A stretch of 64,000 bases of DNA from Anaerolineales bacterium (GTDB taxonomy: Bacteria; Chloroflexota; Anaerolineae; Aggregatilineales; UBA2796): positions 558,001 to 622,000 of the forward strand of contig JABTTZ010000001.1 in assembly GCA_015075625.1 (NCBI GenBank). Direction: 5' to 3'. The notes beneath the pieces are model-generated. The model did no database searches. It was not told where the DNA came from and was given only the letters and a program-made list of their open reading frames with translations. The position numbers were made by a program, and so were the translations under genes. Within the stretch, counting starts at the first letter, position 1. Each line of letters opens with the position of its first letter. Shown here piece after piece: positions 43,532 through 52,509 of this stretch.

Positions 43532-43565
43532 AGGATGGTGTAGAAATGCCGGGGAAAGAGGTATT

Positions 43566-43748
43566 CTTGTTCCGGTAGACATTCCGCTCGCTCCGTTTGA
43601 CCACGAAAAGATACGAACGACGGCGGTCAGCGGGTAGTCGGACTTCTGCGGTAGAGCGCAGTTACCGTTGCGGGTACAGTGCCGGACTTTCACCGGGCTT
43701 CCCCCAGAGGCGTTCACCTCTCACAACACGCATCCGGGCGTGGTGTGT
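43566..43748 (-). promoter_or_regulatory. Cobalamin riboswitch
   Basis: On the minus strand the conserved core reads GGGGGAAGCCCGGTGAAAGT, CCGGCACTGTACCCGCAACG, a variable arm, then GCAGAAGTCCGACTACCCGC, which are the hallmark aptamer blocks of cobalamin riboswitches (including the B12 box-like region). Boundaries are approximate. It sits about 130 bases upstream of btuF with a terminator hairpin in between, indicating repression of the B12 uptake operon by cobalamin. Confidence 0.93.
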
Positions 43749-43910
43749 TCTGGCAGCCGTTGGGCTATTTGGTTGTGACGTTCATCATATAGCGAATGGG
43801 GGAGGGAGTCAAGGGCTGATCACCCCACCCTTTAGGGCGGGGCTGAAAACAGGGAAAGGCAATTCCCTAACCCCCTCTCCGTGTGGAGCGAAGGGATCAA
43901 TCCGCTATTT

Positions 43911-43936
43911 TAAGCCCCAACGGGGGGCGTCCCTAC
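43911..43936 (+). repeat. REP-like repeat, partial copy 8
   Basis: TTAAGCCCCAACGGGGGGCGTCCC keeps only the first hairpin of the element, between the riboswitch and the beta-lactamase-like gene. Nearby 43852-43890 resembles the GGGAAAG-rich part of the long module. Confidence 0.4.
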
Positions 43937-43949
43937 AAAAGTGAACGGG

Positions 43950-45884
43950 CTAGTTCAGCTTAAAGCTGAGCAGCATTGTGTTCAGCGCCGAGGTATAGGT
44001 TGTGATTCCCGCTTGGCTGCCGGCGATGGCAATGTAATAAAGCGTCCCTTCTTTGGGCAGCGCCTCCACAACGAACAGCGCCCCATCTGCGCCTACATAG
44101 ACGAACTGCGTCCATGTCGTCCCGTTTATTGGAATGTCACGTTTATCAACAGGGTCGCTGCTGATCGCGCTGGCAAAGCGATCTTTCACTGCCTTCACCG
44201 CTACGCCCAGATCGTCCCCGGACATTTCAAGCGTGCCGAGGGTGAACGTCGCCGCGCTGTCGGGGGTGGTGATCAGAGCATGATCGTCTTTTTGTACCAC
44301 CGTCAAATCGGCCCGAACGGTGAAGCTGAAGCGCCCGTCAGGATCGCTGTAGGTGCTGTCGGCGGGCGCGTTTGACTGAAGGCGGCGGGCAACCTCTACC
44401 CCGCTCTGCATGATGCGCAAAACGCCATCCGCGCCAACGCTGAAGTTGAATGTTGTCCCCGGCGTTTCGTTGACGAGAAATTCATCTTTGGCAAAAGGGT
44501 ACAAACGCAGCGAGAGCGTCACGGGCTGAGTGATGTTTAGCATGAGCGCCTTACCCTCTAAGGTGATCGTGAATTTTCCGGTCACCCCATCGTAATCCCC
44601 CACATAAAATGCCAACTCGTCGGGGGCGGGGGTATAGGCACGGGCGGCAGCAATCTGTGCCGCCGCTGTCGCAAGGTCAAGCTGATAGCGCTTTTCGACT
44701 TGCGCGGCAAGGTCAGCCGTTGGCGTCAAACCAAGCAGCATCTCCAGCAGCGTGAGCCGTGTTGTTTCAAGAAACGCCGTCGTGCTGCTCATATTCGTCA
44801 GCAAGACAACCGCCACCCCTTCTGAAGGGACAAGCGACATGCTCGCCGTGTAGCCTTCTACCGACCCGCCATGCTGAACAATGTGGTAGTCTCGGTAGGT
44901 TTCCGTCAGCAGCGCGAAGCCATAGCCAATATCGGTAGAAAGGGAGACGGCGATCACCCCATCCCCTTCGGGGCGTCCGGCAAGCCCGATCACAGGGGTT
45001 TCCATCAGCAGCCGTGATTCCTCGCTGAGGATGGGCGTCCCCTTCCCCAAAAGGGCGCGAGCATAGGCAGCCATATCGGTAGCGCTGGCAGTAATTGATC
45101 CCGCTGGCCCCATCGGTTTCAATGCCTCGTAACCCTCCATTGTCAGCGGGATGGGGGCGAAATCGTTCATCACATCGGGATTGTAGGGTATGGCGTAATT
45201 CGGCGTGTGATCAATCGTGGTGATCCCGAACGACGCGGTATTCATACCAAGCGGGGCAAAGATCGCCTTGCGTGTGTAATCTTCCCACGCCATGCCGGTA
45301 ATCCTTTCGAGGATGAACCCCGCCGCAACATGATTCTGGTTGCAATATTGCCACACCTCACCCGGTTTTGCCGTTGGGGTGATTTCCTTCATGGCAGCGA
45401 CGGCGGCTTGGCGGGTGGCGGGGACGCTGTTGATCCACTGTTCATCGGCGCGGGGCAGCCCGCTGGTGTGGCTGATGAGGTGGCGCGTCGTCAGCAGTGG
45501 GGTGTACTCTGGGTTGGCAAGGGCGAAATTGGGCAAGTAGGTGGTCACTGGCGCATCGAGATCGAGTTTTCCCTGATCAACCAACTGCATGATCCCCATC
45601 GCCGTGAACGATTTGGAGACCGAACCGATTCCAAAGACTGTTTCCGCCGTCACCGGGGCTTTCGCGGCGGCATCACGATAGCCGTAGCCTTGTACGTAAA
45701 CGACCTCGCCATCCTTGAGCAGCGCCATACCCAACCCCGGCACGCGATAGCGCTCCATCAGGGCGTTAACCGCCTGATCGATGGCGACAGTGTTTGTTTC
45801 GGCACGGGCGGGTGTAGGCAGGGCGGTGAAGGCGAGGGCGCAGATAAGCGCCACGACAAACACGAGGTGGGCAATGCGTTTCAT
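43950..45884 (-). CDS. Class C beta-lactamase-like serine hydrolase
   Basis: Exported penicillin-binding-protein/class C beta-lactamase-fold protein of about 644 residues, with a signal peptide ending PARAETN. The catalytic Ser-x-x-Lys is in IGSVSKSFTAMG, the Tyr-x-Asn in WQYCNQNHVA and the third motif HGG in IVQHGGSVEGYT. The C-terminal third is beta-rich (about 390-644) and resembles extra lipocalin/DUF-like domains seen in esterase-type members. These are often peptidases or esterases rather than antibiotic-degrading enzymes. ATG 45884 is used because AAAGG lies 9 bases upstream; ATG 45893 is possible. Confidence 0.9.
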   Translation of the reverse strand: MKRIAHLVFVVALICALAFTALPTPARAETNTVAIDQAVNALMERYRVPGLGMALLKDGEVVYVQGYGYRDAAAKAPVTAETVFGIGSVSKSFTAMGIMQLVDQGKLDLDAPVTTYLPNFALANPEYTPLLTTRHLISHTSGLPRADEQWINSVPATRQAAVAAMKEITPTAKPGEVWQYCNQNHVAAGFILERITGMAWEDYTRKAIFAPLGMNTASFGITTIDHTPNYAIPYNPDVMNDFAPIPLTMEGYEALKPMGPAGSITASATDMAAYARALLGKGTPILSEESRLLMETPVIGLAGRPEGDGVIAVSLSTDIGYGFALLTETYRDYHIVQHGGSVEGYTASMSLVPSEGVAVVLLTNMSSTTAFLETTRLTLLEMLLGLTPTADLAAQVEKRYQLDLATAAAQIAAARAYTPAPDELAFYVGDYDGVTGKFTITLEGKALMLNITQPVTLSLRLYPFAKDEFLVNETPGTTFNFSVGADGVLRIMQSGVEVARRLQSNAPADSTYSDPDGRFSFTVRADLTVVQKDDHALITTPDSAATFTLGTLEMSGDDLGVAVKAVKDRFASAISSDPVDKRDIPINGTTWTQFVYVGADGALFVVEALPKEGTLYYIAIAGSQAGITTYTSALNTMLLSFKLN

Positions 45885-46062
45885 GGGCAACATCCTTTTG
45901 AGGATAAGTCTCTCCCTCCAAGTACGTGTTTCGATCCGTTATGTTTCGCGAAAGGGGAGGTGTCTCTACAGAGGTGGGGAAGGGAATTGTCCTTGTAAAC
46001 GGCGCTGCCCCTCCCAACCTCTTGGAATGAAGGTCTATTCTATACGGTGGGCTTTGTGGGGG

Positions 46063-46096
46063 AAAACAAAACGTCCACAAACCATGTTGTGGACGT
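46063..46096 (-). terminator. Rho-independent terminator of tRNA-Asp
   Basis: Minus strand: ACGTCCACAA, loop CATGGT, TTGTGGACGT, then TTTGTTTTCC. A 10-bp perfect stem and T tract about 30 bases after the tRNA 3' end. Confidence 0.8.
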
Positions 46097-46127
46097 TGAC
46101 CGACAGGCAATGCGTTATTGCTATAGT

Positions 46128-46200
46128 CGGGCTCGACGGGTCTCGAACCCGCGATCTTCGGCTTGACAGGCCGACGTGTTAACCACTACACCACGAGCCC
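46128..46200 (-). tRNA. tRNA-Asp (anticodon GTC)
   Basis: Minus strand, 73 bases including the G discriminator. The acceptor stem GGGCTCG/CGAGCCC is perfect, the D-arm contains GTAGTGGTTAAC, the anticodon stem TCGGC/GCCGA encloses loop CTGTCAA (anticodon GTC) and the T-arm is GCGGG-TTCGAGA-CCCGT. CCA is not encoded. Confidence 0.96.
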
Positions 46201-46325
46201 TTACATGGGCTGATGATACATCACGCCCCCACAGGATGCAAGGGTGAACTTTTCCGTGGGAGGTAGGGAAACAGTTGGGTTTCGGCGGTAAGGCGGTGGG
46301 GTAAAGCGCAGGGACAAAAGGCGTG

Positions 46326-46556
46326 TCCGCAGCTAGAAAAAGGAATATCTGCCAAGAAGGGGTAAACGCAAATGTGACCCACTTGGCTGTGTATGGTGAC
46401 GGGTTTGGTTCAGAACCCCTATCCCCCCCGGTTACTGCGCAGCAGTTGCCTTTCCCTCCTTGCAGGGAAAGAGGGCGAGAGTTCCTCTCTGTGTTAGGGG
46501 GTGGGGGCAAGCCCCGAAGGGGTGGTTACTCCTAGCCCGCTGCTTTCGCGGCGGGC
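46326..46556 (+). repeat. Long dispersed repeat module, copy A
   Basis: Matches the reverse complement of 33826-34027 as described there, with an extra block (about 46397-46430) absent from copy B. It ends in a complete REP-like element. It fills much of the 542-base gap between tRNA-Asp and the histidine kinase gene; open frames across it are not convincing genes. Confidence 0.8.
46509..46556 (+). repeat. REP-like two-hairpin repeat, copy 9
   Basis: AAGCCCCGAAGGGGTGGTTA and GCCCGCTGCTTTCGCGGCGGGC; the best match to the consensus in this window. Confidence 0.85.
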
Positions 46557-46670
46557 GACCACACAGGGTATGAGCAATTCCCCCGAATCTCTGTTGCCCG
46601 CCGTCACGCTCCGGCGTACACTTCACAATATTCATAAAACTACCAATCTTCACTCAATTTCATCTATTTT

Positions 46671-46725
46671 GTGACATATCACGTTAGAATAAGGTTTGAC
46701 TTGATTCAGGGGCGTGCAGTTTATT
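46671..46725 (+). promoter_or_regulatory. Possible promoter/operator of the histidine kinase gene
   Basis: In a locally AT-rich stretch, GTGACATATCAC (46671-46682) is a near-palindrome of the CRP/FNR half-site style. TTGACT at 46696-46701 and TTTATT at 46720-46725, 18 bases apart, could be a -35/-10 pair. This is speculative. Confidence 0.25.
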
Positions 46726-46742
46726 TCCAATAGTGTGATCCT

Positions 46743-49394
46743 ATGTCGGTACTGGCATCCAATTCATCCTCAGATACCGCCGCAATGAGCGCGGCAATTC
46801 TCGATCATCTGCGCGGGGCGCTCTCTCTTGAGGCAGCGGCTGACTGGTTGAATATCCCCGTCGAAACATTCAAGGCGCACCTCGATACCTTTTTGCAAGG
46901 CGGCGCACGCGCTCTTGGTGGGACGGGGATGGAAGACCACGAGACCACTGGCAAAATTATGGCGCTGAGCGCCGTCAACCAGATGCTTGGGACGATCCTC
47001 GTCTTGGATGACTTGCTACGCGAAGCGGTGGATGTCCTCAAAACGCTTTTCGGGTACTTTCCCTCCATCGGCTTGATCCAAGAGGACACAATCTTGATCA
47101 AGCATGGCTATTACGCCGACGAATCACGCTTGGAAAGCGGCTTGCGGCTCACCCTTGACAGCCGCCACCCGATGGCATGGTGCGCCCGCAACGGACGGCT
47201 GTTGAACATCCCCGATATGATCGAAGATTCCCGCTTTAACCCTGATAACCTCACCAATCAGGCACGTTCCTATCTCGTCTTTCCGCTCATCCTCAAGGGG
47301 ACAACCCTTGGCGTGCTGATGGTGAACCACCTTGAGCCGCGCCATTTTGATAGCCGCGATGTCGCCGTCTTGGAGACGGTCTCGTTTCATCTGGCGGTGG
47401 CGGTTGAAAACGCCCTCTTGTTTACGCAGATAGATCGCCGCGTGATGCAGTTGGAGATGTTCCGGGGTATTGCCTCCCATGCCATTGAAGCGCGGGATAT
47501 GGAAACGCTGATTCAGCACACGACGACAGCCGCCCGTGAGATGATGGGCTGCGATCTGTTGGGAATTGGTATTTTGGGCGAGCAGAATGAGTACCTGCTG
47601 CTTTCCAGCCAAGAATTTGGGCAGAGTCCTGTTCAACAGGTCATTGCCCTTGAAAGCGGCACATTGATTGCCGCTGTGGTCAACGGCATAAGCAGCCGCC
47701 ATTACCCCAACCGCGCCCTTGCCGAAAATGATCAGGTGCGCTTTCAGGGTGCGCGGATGCAATCTGGTGTGTGCGTTCCCCTTCGCCAGCGCGGAGAGAT
47801 GATCGGCGTCATTTTTGCCGAGAGCCGCCACCCCTATGCTTTTGATACGCACGATATTTCCACCCTCAAGTTATTGGCCGATCAACTCAGCGGGGCGTTG
47901 AATGGCGTCTCCCTTTTTGAGCAAACGCAGGCACAGTTGAACGAAATTCGGAAGTTTCGGCAGCTTGCCAATGAATCGAATGTGGGCATTGTCACCCGCG
48001 ATGGCGAGGGCGTCATTGAATATGCCAACAGCGCCGCCGCCGAACTGTTTGGGGCTACTTCACCAGAATCGCTGAGTGGGCGCTTATTCAATGAATTTGT
48101 TGCCGACCCTGAGGCATGGGCAAAGGCAAACGAGCAGTTTACGACATGGGCGATGCAGTTGGGTGGTTGGTCGGGCGAAGTACGCCTTAAACCGGTTAAT
48201 GACCAGGAGACGGTGGTTGAAATCTCCATCTTTCCTATCTTTGCCACCAATGGCGAGTTCATCAACTTTGGGATGATCCTCCAAGATGTCACCGAGCGCC
48301 GCGCCCTTAGCCAAGCGATGGAACAAGAAAAACTGCGCTTTGAGGCACTCTTTGAATCCACTGACAATGGCTTGATTGCATGGGATGAGCAGTGGCGAAT
48401 TGTCCTTGTCAATTCCACTGCCGCGATGTATCTCGGCGTGCCGGGCGAATACCTTGAATCGCTCAGCCGCAGCAGCATTCGGCTTTTGCCGCCCCTCGAA
48501 AAAATTATGACCGCCGATGAGGATGTTCGCTTCGAGCTTGAGGGCAAGGTGCGCCGTATGGTGCGCTGCCGGCATATCCCCTGGCAAACGACAACCAGCA
48601 GTGGAATGCTCACCGTCATTTACGACGAAACCAGCCAAGCCGAGCTGGAACGCCAACGCGATGATATGCTCCATATGCTGGTTCACGATTTGCGCAGCCC
48701 GCTGCAAAGCGTCTTAAACGGGGTGATCTTTGCCCAAGAAGCGCTTGATGAAAAACACAACGAAGTGAATCCGGCGCGGGCGCTCAACTATCTAGGGAAG
48801 GCGGGGCGTGGTCTGGCACAGATCATGAGCGTTGCCGATAACCTGTTGCAGATTACCAAGTTGGAAGCGGGGATGATGCCCATCCAACCCTCACTGTTGG
48901 ATGTTCGCGCCGTCTTGCAAGAGGTGGTCGATTCGCTCATTGGAAAAACCACCGCCGCCCGCCTGAACGCCGATGTGTGTGTGGATGCCAACGTGCCACC
49001 GCTCTCGGCAGATGGCGGCTTGCTGCGGCGGGCGCTGATCAATCTTTATGACAACGCGATCAAGTTCAGTCCACCCGGATCAACGATCACCCTCGCCGCC
49101 CACACCCTCCCCCCCGCCGATCCAAACGATCAGCGTGTGGGGGTTGTTCTCAGCATCACCGATGCCGGACCGGGCGTCCCCGAATCTTACCGCCAAGTCA
49201 TTTTTGAAAAGTATGGGCAAGCGCCGAATCAAGAATCAGGGCAAAAAGGGACGGGCTTGGGCTTAGCCCTTTGTCGTCTTGTTGCCGAGGCGCACGATGG
49301 GCGTGTTTGGGTGGATGTTGGCGAACAGGGTGGGAGTACCTTTCACCTGCTCATCCGCGATACCCGCCGTGAAGCCGTCGCCTTCTCGTCCTAG
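46743..49394 (+). CDS. GAF/PAS sensor histidine kinase
   Basis: Soluble multi-domain histidine kinase of 883 residues with no transmembrane helix. In order: an N-terminal helical segment with an HTH-like look (ILDHLRGALSLEAAADWLNI), GAF domain 1 (about 80-225), GAF domain 2 (about 250-390), PAS 1 (about 405-520, ending ILQDVTERRAL), PAS 2 (about 530-640), HisKA with the phosphoacceptor His in MLVHDLRSPLQSVLNG and HATPase with NLYDNAIKFSPPGS, DAGPGVPES and GTGLGLALCRL. No response regulator is adjacent; the orphan regulator at 34131 is one candidate partner. The signal is probably an intracellular small molecule, redox state or light (inference). Confidence 0.93.
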   Translation: MSVLASNSSSDTAAMSAAILDHLRGALSLEAAADWLNIPVETFKAHLDTFLQGGARALGGTGMEDHETTGKIMALSAVNQMLGTILVLDDLLREAVDVLKTLFGYFPSIGLIQEDTILIKHGYYADESRLESGLRLTLDSRHPMAWCARNGRLLNIPDMIEDSRFNPDNLTNQARSYLVFPLILKGTTLGVLMVNHLEPRHFDSRDVAVLETVSFHLAVAVENALLFTQIDRRVMQLEMFRGIASHAIEARDMETLIQHTTTAAREMMGCDLLGIGILGEQNEYLLLSSQEFGQSPVQQVIALESGTLIAAVVNGISSRHYPNRALAENDQVRFQGARMQSGVCVPLRQRGEMIGVIFAESRHPYAFDTHDISTLKLLADQLSGALNGVSLFEQTQAQLNEIRKFRQLANESNVGIVTRDGEGVIEYANSAAAELFGATSPESLSGRLFNEFVADPEAWAKANEQFTTWAMQLGGWSGEVRLKPVNDQETVVEISIFPIFATNGEFINFGMILQDVTERRALSQAMEQEKLRFEALFESTDNGLIAWDEQWRIVLVNSTAAMYLGVPGEYLESLSRSSIRLLPPLEKIMTADEDVRFELEGKVRRMVRCRHIPWQTTTSSGMLTVIYDETSQAELERQRDDMLHMLVHDLRSPLQSVLNGVIFAQEALDEKHNEVNPARALNYLGKAGRGLAQIMSVADNLLQITKLEAGMMPIQPSLLDVRAVLQEVVDSLIGKTTAARLNADVCVDANVPPLSADGGLLRRALINLYDNAIKFSPPGSTITLAAHTLPPADPNDQRVGVVLSITDAGPGVPESYRQVIFEKYGQAPNQESGQKGTGLGLALCRLVAEAHDGRVWVDVGEQGGSTFHLLIRDTRREAVAFSS

Positions 49395-49495
49395 CCTGCC
49401 CAACCATGTTGTGACACTGGGTTAGATCAAGATTGATATGGCAACTCCGGCTGGCTTTGGTACGATCTCTCACGGATAGGTAACCTAACCGAGTT

Positions 49496-50188
49496 ATGAT
49501 CAGCGAACCAACTGGCATTAGAATCCTCTATACGGCGTGCCTGCGCGGGCGAATCGACCTTCTGCCTAGCCTTCACACCTTCCTCACCACCCAACGCACC
49601 GAACGAACGATCCTTGTTGATCTAGGGCAATCCTGCGCGGTGGGAAGCTGGATTTGCGAGGTGACGGGCGGGCGTGGCATGTTGGTGGCAATGGATGCCC
49701 TCGGCTACGATGGCTTTCACATCGGACGCGCCGACGCCCTTTACCACTACCCAGAGATGGTCGTCAAAATGAAAGAGATCGTTATGACACCCTTCATCGC
49801 CGGCACATGGGCGGGGAGCGCCACGCGGGGGGGCGTCAAAATCGGGCTTTACAATGCGGCGGCGCTCGAACGGGTGGCAATCACCCTTGACCCGCATACC
49901 GATCTGCACCTCTTATTAAGTTTGGATCGCACTGCCGAAATGACCGCCAACCTCTTACAGGGGGAGCGTTTGGTCAGTTTGGCGTGCCTTCCCACAGCCC
50001 CCACAACAGCGCCGCTCATTGGGCAGCTTGACCTTGAACTGCTCCCTAATCCGCCGGGGATACGGGTCGTGAATCAGCGTCCCCTTGCTATCCCGCCGGA
50101 AACACCCCCTCACCCAACGATCTCCGGCGTGGTAGAATTCGTCCTCAGCGAAGCGCGACAGGCAGAACAGAAGCGAGGCGGGGCATGA
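49496..50188 (+). CDS. Hypothetical protein cotranscribed with nif3
   Basis: A 230-residue soluble protein. The start IRILYTACLRGRIDLLPSL and ERTILVDLGQSCAVG resemble the opening strands of calcineurin-like phosphoesterases/5'-nucleotidases, and GYDGFHIGRAD could correspond to a later core strand, but the metal-binding Asp/His motifs are not in place. I do not recognise a family. It overlaps the Nif3-like gene by ATGA, suggesting a linked function. Confidence 0.75.
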   Translation: MISEPTGIRILYTACLRGRIDLLPSLHTFLTTQRTERTILVDLGQSCAVGSWICEVTGGRGMLVAMDALGYDGFHIGRADALYHYPEMVVKMKEIVMTPFIAGTWAGSATRGGVKIGLYNAAALERVAITLDPHTDLHLLLSLDRTAEMTANLLQGERLVSLACLPTAPTTAPLIGQLDLELLPNPPGIRVVNQRPLAIPPETPPHPTISGVVEFVLSEARQAEQKRGGA

Positions 50189-51096
50189 TCGCCCTGAAAC
50201 CAATCACCGCAAAACTGGATACCTTTTTCAAGGTGGCGTCCTATCCCGAAAACTTTCGGGTGGCAACCACCCCGCCGGGCTATGATGCGCTCTTGGCACG
50301 CTTTGCCCTGCCAGAGTTTATCAATATCTCGTATAACGGGCTTTTCCTCAACAACACACCGGAAATTGACCGTGTGTACCTTGTTGTCTTTCCCAACCGC
50401 GATGTGATCGACCAGATTATTGCCCGTGAAGTGGAACGCGGCGCGCCGGGGGCGCTGATCTTCACTCATCACGCCGCCGATTATCCAGAAAGCCAGTACC
50501 CTTCTGCTGTTTACATCACCGAGCCGCAGTTGGAAGAACTGCGCGAACACCGCATCGCCTGTTATGTCTGCCACGCCCCGCTGGATTGCAACCCCGAACT
50601 CTCCACCAGTGGCGCCATTGCCGATGCTCTTAAACTCAAGGTATTAGGGCGTTTCGCCACCTATCATGGTGGGCAGTCTGGCGTGTATGGAAAATGGGGG
50701 GGCAGCGGCTTTGACGAACTGACGAAAAAGCTGATGGAAACGCATGACCTCCCCACCCTTCGCTATGGGAATATTCGCCACAATGGGCAGATTGTTCACA
50801 AGGTTGCCATTGTTGCTGGTTTTGGGGGGACGCCAGAATTCATCCAAGAAGCGGCGGCGCTTGGCTGCGATACGTTCATCACGGGCGAATGGTTTCCCTT
50901 TGGTCCCGGCGATTGGCGTGCCGAGTACCGCGAGAAAATGCGGGCGCTGCTGCCCACCATTCCCCTTAATCTGATCGCCACCTCCCATTACGCCAGCGAG
51001 ATGATCGTCCTGCGGGACGGGATGAAGGCGTGGTTTCGGGAACACGCCCCCGGTGTGGAGATCGTTCTGATGACCCAGAAAGACCCCTGGCGATGA
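50185..51096 (+). CDS. Nif3-like dinuclear metal-binding protein
   Basis: Member of the NIF3/YbgI/GTP cyclohydrolase I type 2 family (303 residues), whose members form toroidal hexamers with two metal ions per subunit. Ligand motifs seen are LIFTHHAADY, CYVCHAPLDCNPELST near the middle, FITGEWF and the C-terminal LIATSHYASEMIVL. The glycine-rich VAGFGGTPEFIQEAAALGCD is also typical. The biochemical role of the family is unsettled. It overlaps genes on both sides by ATGA, so it is in the middle of a tight operon. Confidence 0.92.
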   Translation: MIALKPITAKLDTFFKVASYPENFRVATTPPGYDALLARFALPEFINISYNGLFLNNTPEIDRVYLVVFPNRDVIDQIIAREVERGAPGALIFTHHAADYPESQYPSAVYITEPQLEELREHRIACYVCHAPLDCNPELSTSGAIADALKLKVLGRFATYHGGQSGVYGKWGGSGFDELTKKLMETHDLPTLRYGNIRHNGQIVHKVAIVAGFGGTPEFIQEAAALGCDTFITGEWFPFGPGDWRAEYREKMRALLPTIPLNLIATSHYASEMIVLRDGMKAWFREHAPGVEIVLMTQKDPWR

Positions 51097-51815
51097 GCCG
51101 TCGCATCATTCTTCCGGTTGCCCTGCTGCTGATCAGCCTACTCATAAACAATAGCCAGCGGGTAGGCGCACAAACCGAGGGGACAGCAGCGATCACCGCT
51201 CCCGCCAGCGGCGAGACCGTCCTCGGCGTGGTGACCATCAATGGCACGGCGGCAAGCCCCAACTTTCAGCGCTACACGCTTGATTTCGCCCTTATGCAGA
51301 GCGCCGACGAGCTGTGGTTTCCCATTGCCGAGATCAGCCAACAGGTGACGAACGGCGCGTTGGCACAGTGGAATACACGCAATGTCCCCGACGGCGCATA
51401 TCAGATTCGCCTCCGGGTCATCCTGCGCGATGGGAGCGTGGTGCAGACCTCCGTCCAGAATGTTCTGGTAGCAAATGCCAGCCAAACGCCGCTGCCCACG
51501 CCGCCCCAAGCGGCGACAACGCTGCCGGCAACGCCGCTGCCTACGGAGGGACCCTCGCCAACACCGCTGATCCAGCAGCCGCCGACGGGGACGCCCCGCC
51601 CAACGCTGGCGGTTTTTCCCACCGCCCCGCCGCCCCCCTCCGAAACCCCGCTGTCCTCGTTTGTCATTGCGGTGGATGCTATTCGGAATGCCTTTTGTAC
51701 GGGCGTTTATCTGGCGGTGATTGCCTTTGGCATTGGCTTTCTCTATCGCCTTGTCTATGGGCGTTTGCGTCCCCGTTGGCGGCAGTGGGTGGCGCGTTGG
51801 CGGGGCGAGGAATAA
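51093..51815 (+). CDS. Exported Ig-like protein with Thr/Pro linker and C-terminal TM helix
   Basis: A 240-residue protein: signal peptide (about 1-25, ending RVGAQT), an Ig-like/FlgD-type beta domain (ITAPASGETVLGVVTINGTA to about residue 130), a Pro/Thr linker of about 60 residues and one transmembrane helix (near 195-218), ending in a basic tail RLRPRWRQWVARWRG. It is probably displayed at the cell surface and anchored by its C-terminus. The start at ATG 51093 overlaps the nif3 stop. Function unknown. Confidence 0.78.
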   Translation: MSRRIILPVALLLISLLINNSQRVGAQTEGTAAITAPASGETVLGVVTINGTAASPNFQRYTLDFALMQSADELWFPIAEISQQVTNGALAQWNTRNVPDGAYQIRLRVILRDGSVVQTSVQNVLVANASQTPLPTPPQAATTLPATPLPTEGPSPTPLIQQPPTGTPRPTLAVFPTAPPPPSETPLSSFVIAVDAIRNAFCTGVYLAVIAFGIGFLYRLVYGRLRPRWRQWVARWRGEE

Positions 51816-51845
51816 AATGATCGCGATGAATAAGGATTTGCAGGC

Positions 51846-52499
51846 GTGACAGATTGCTACCTGATTGTTGGCTTGGGCAACCCCGGACGGGACTATGACA
51901 ACACCCGTCACAATATCGGCTTTCGGGCGGCAGATGCCCTCGCCGCCGCCTATGGCTTCACCTTTGCCAAAAAACAGGCAAAGGGCATTCTTGCCGATGG
52001 GCTAATTGCCGAACGGAAAGTTATCCTCGTCAAGCCGCAAACCTACATGAATCTCAGTGGCGAAACCGTCCGCCCGCTGATTGATTTTTACCAGATTCCG
52101 CTGGCAAATCTGCTAGTGATCTCGGATGATTTGGACATTCCGCTAGGGACGATCCGTATTCGCGAAAAGGGCGGCAGCGGCGGACAAAAGGGCATCAAAA
52201 GCATCATCGATCATGTAGGGACACAGGAGTTTCCTCGCCTTCGGATTGGCATTGGCAGACCGCCCGGGCGGATGGACCCCGCTGCTTATGTGTTACAGCC
52301 CTTTGCCGCCAATCAACAGCTAGAGGTCTCGCTCACCCTAGACCGCGTGGTGAAGGCGGTGGATACATGGCTGCGGTTCGGTTTGGCGCTCATGATGACC
52401 CGCCACAACGGGACGACGGATGAGGCAGCACGAAACGCCGAGGCACAGCCCCCCGCCCCGCCAAAGGTAGCCGAAAAACCCCCAGAGAGCGTCGGGTAA
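51846..52499 (+). CDS. pth: Peptidyl-tRNA hydrolase
   Basis: Recycles peptidyl-tRNA released from ribosomes. The family start LIVGLGNPGRDYDNTRHNIG includes the catalytic His in TRHNIGF; KPQTYMNLSGE and VISDDLDIPLG with the catalytic Asp, and GSGGQKGIKSI are also present. The chain of 217 residues has a short Pro/Ala-rich C-terminal extension beyond the usual ~190. The start is GTG 51846 with AAGGA nine bases upstream. Confidence 0.97.
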   Translation: MTDCYLIVGLGNPGRDYDNTRHNIGFRAADALAAAYGFTFAKKQAKGILADGLIAERKVILVKPQTYMNLSGETVRPLIDFYQIPLANLLVISDDLDIPLGTIRIREKGGSGGQKGIKSIIDHVGTQEFPRLRIGIGRPPGRMDPAAYVLQPFAANQQLEVSLTLDRVVKAVDTWLRFGLALMMTRHNGTTDEAARNAEAQPPAPPKVAEKPPESVG

Positions 52500-52509
52500 T
52501 TCGCTCGCG

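Noticed and set aside
43433-43717. N-terminal extension of BtuF
   Set aside because: It reads through the cobalamin riboswitch and terminator; the signal peptide starts at 43432.
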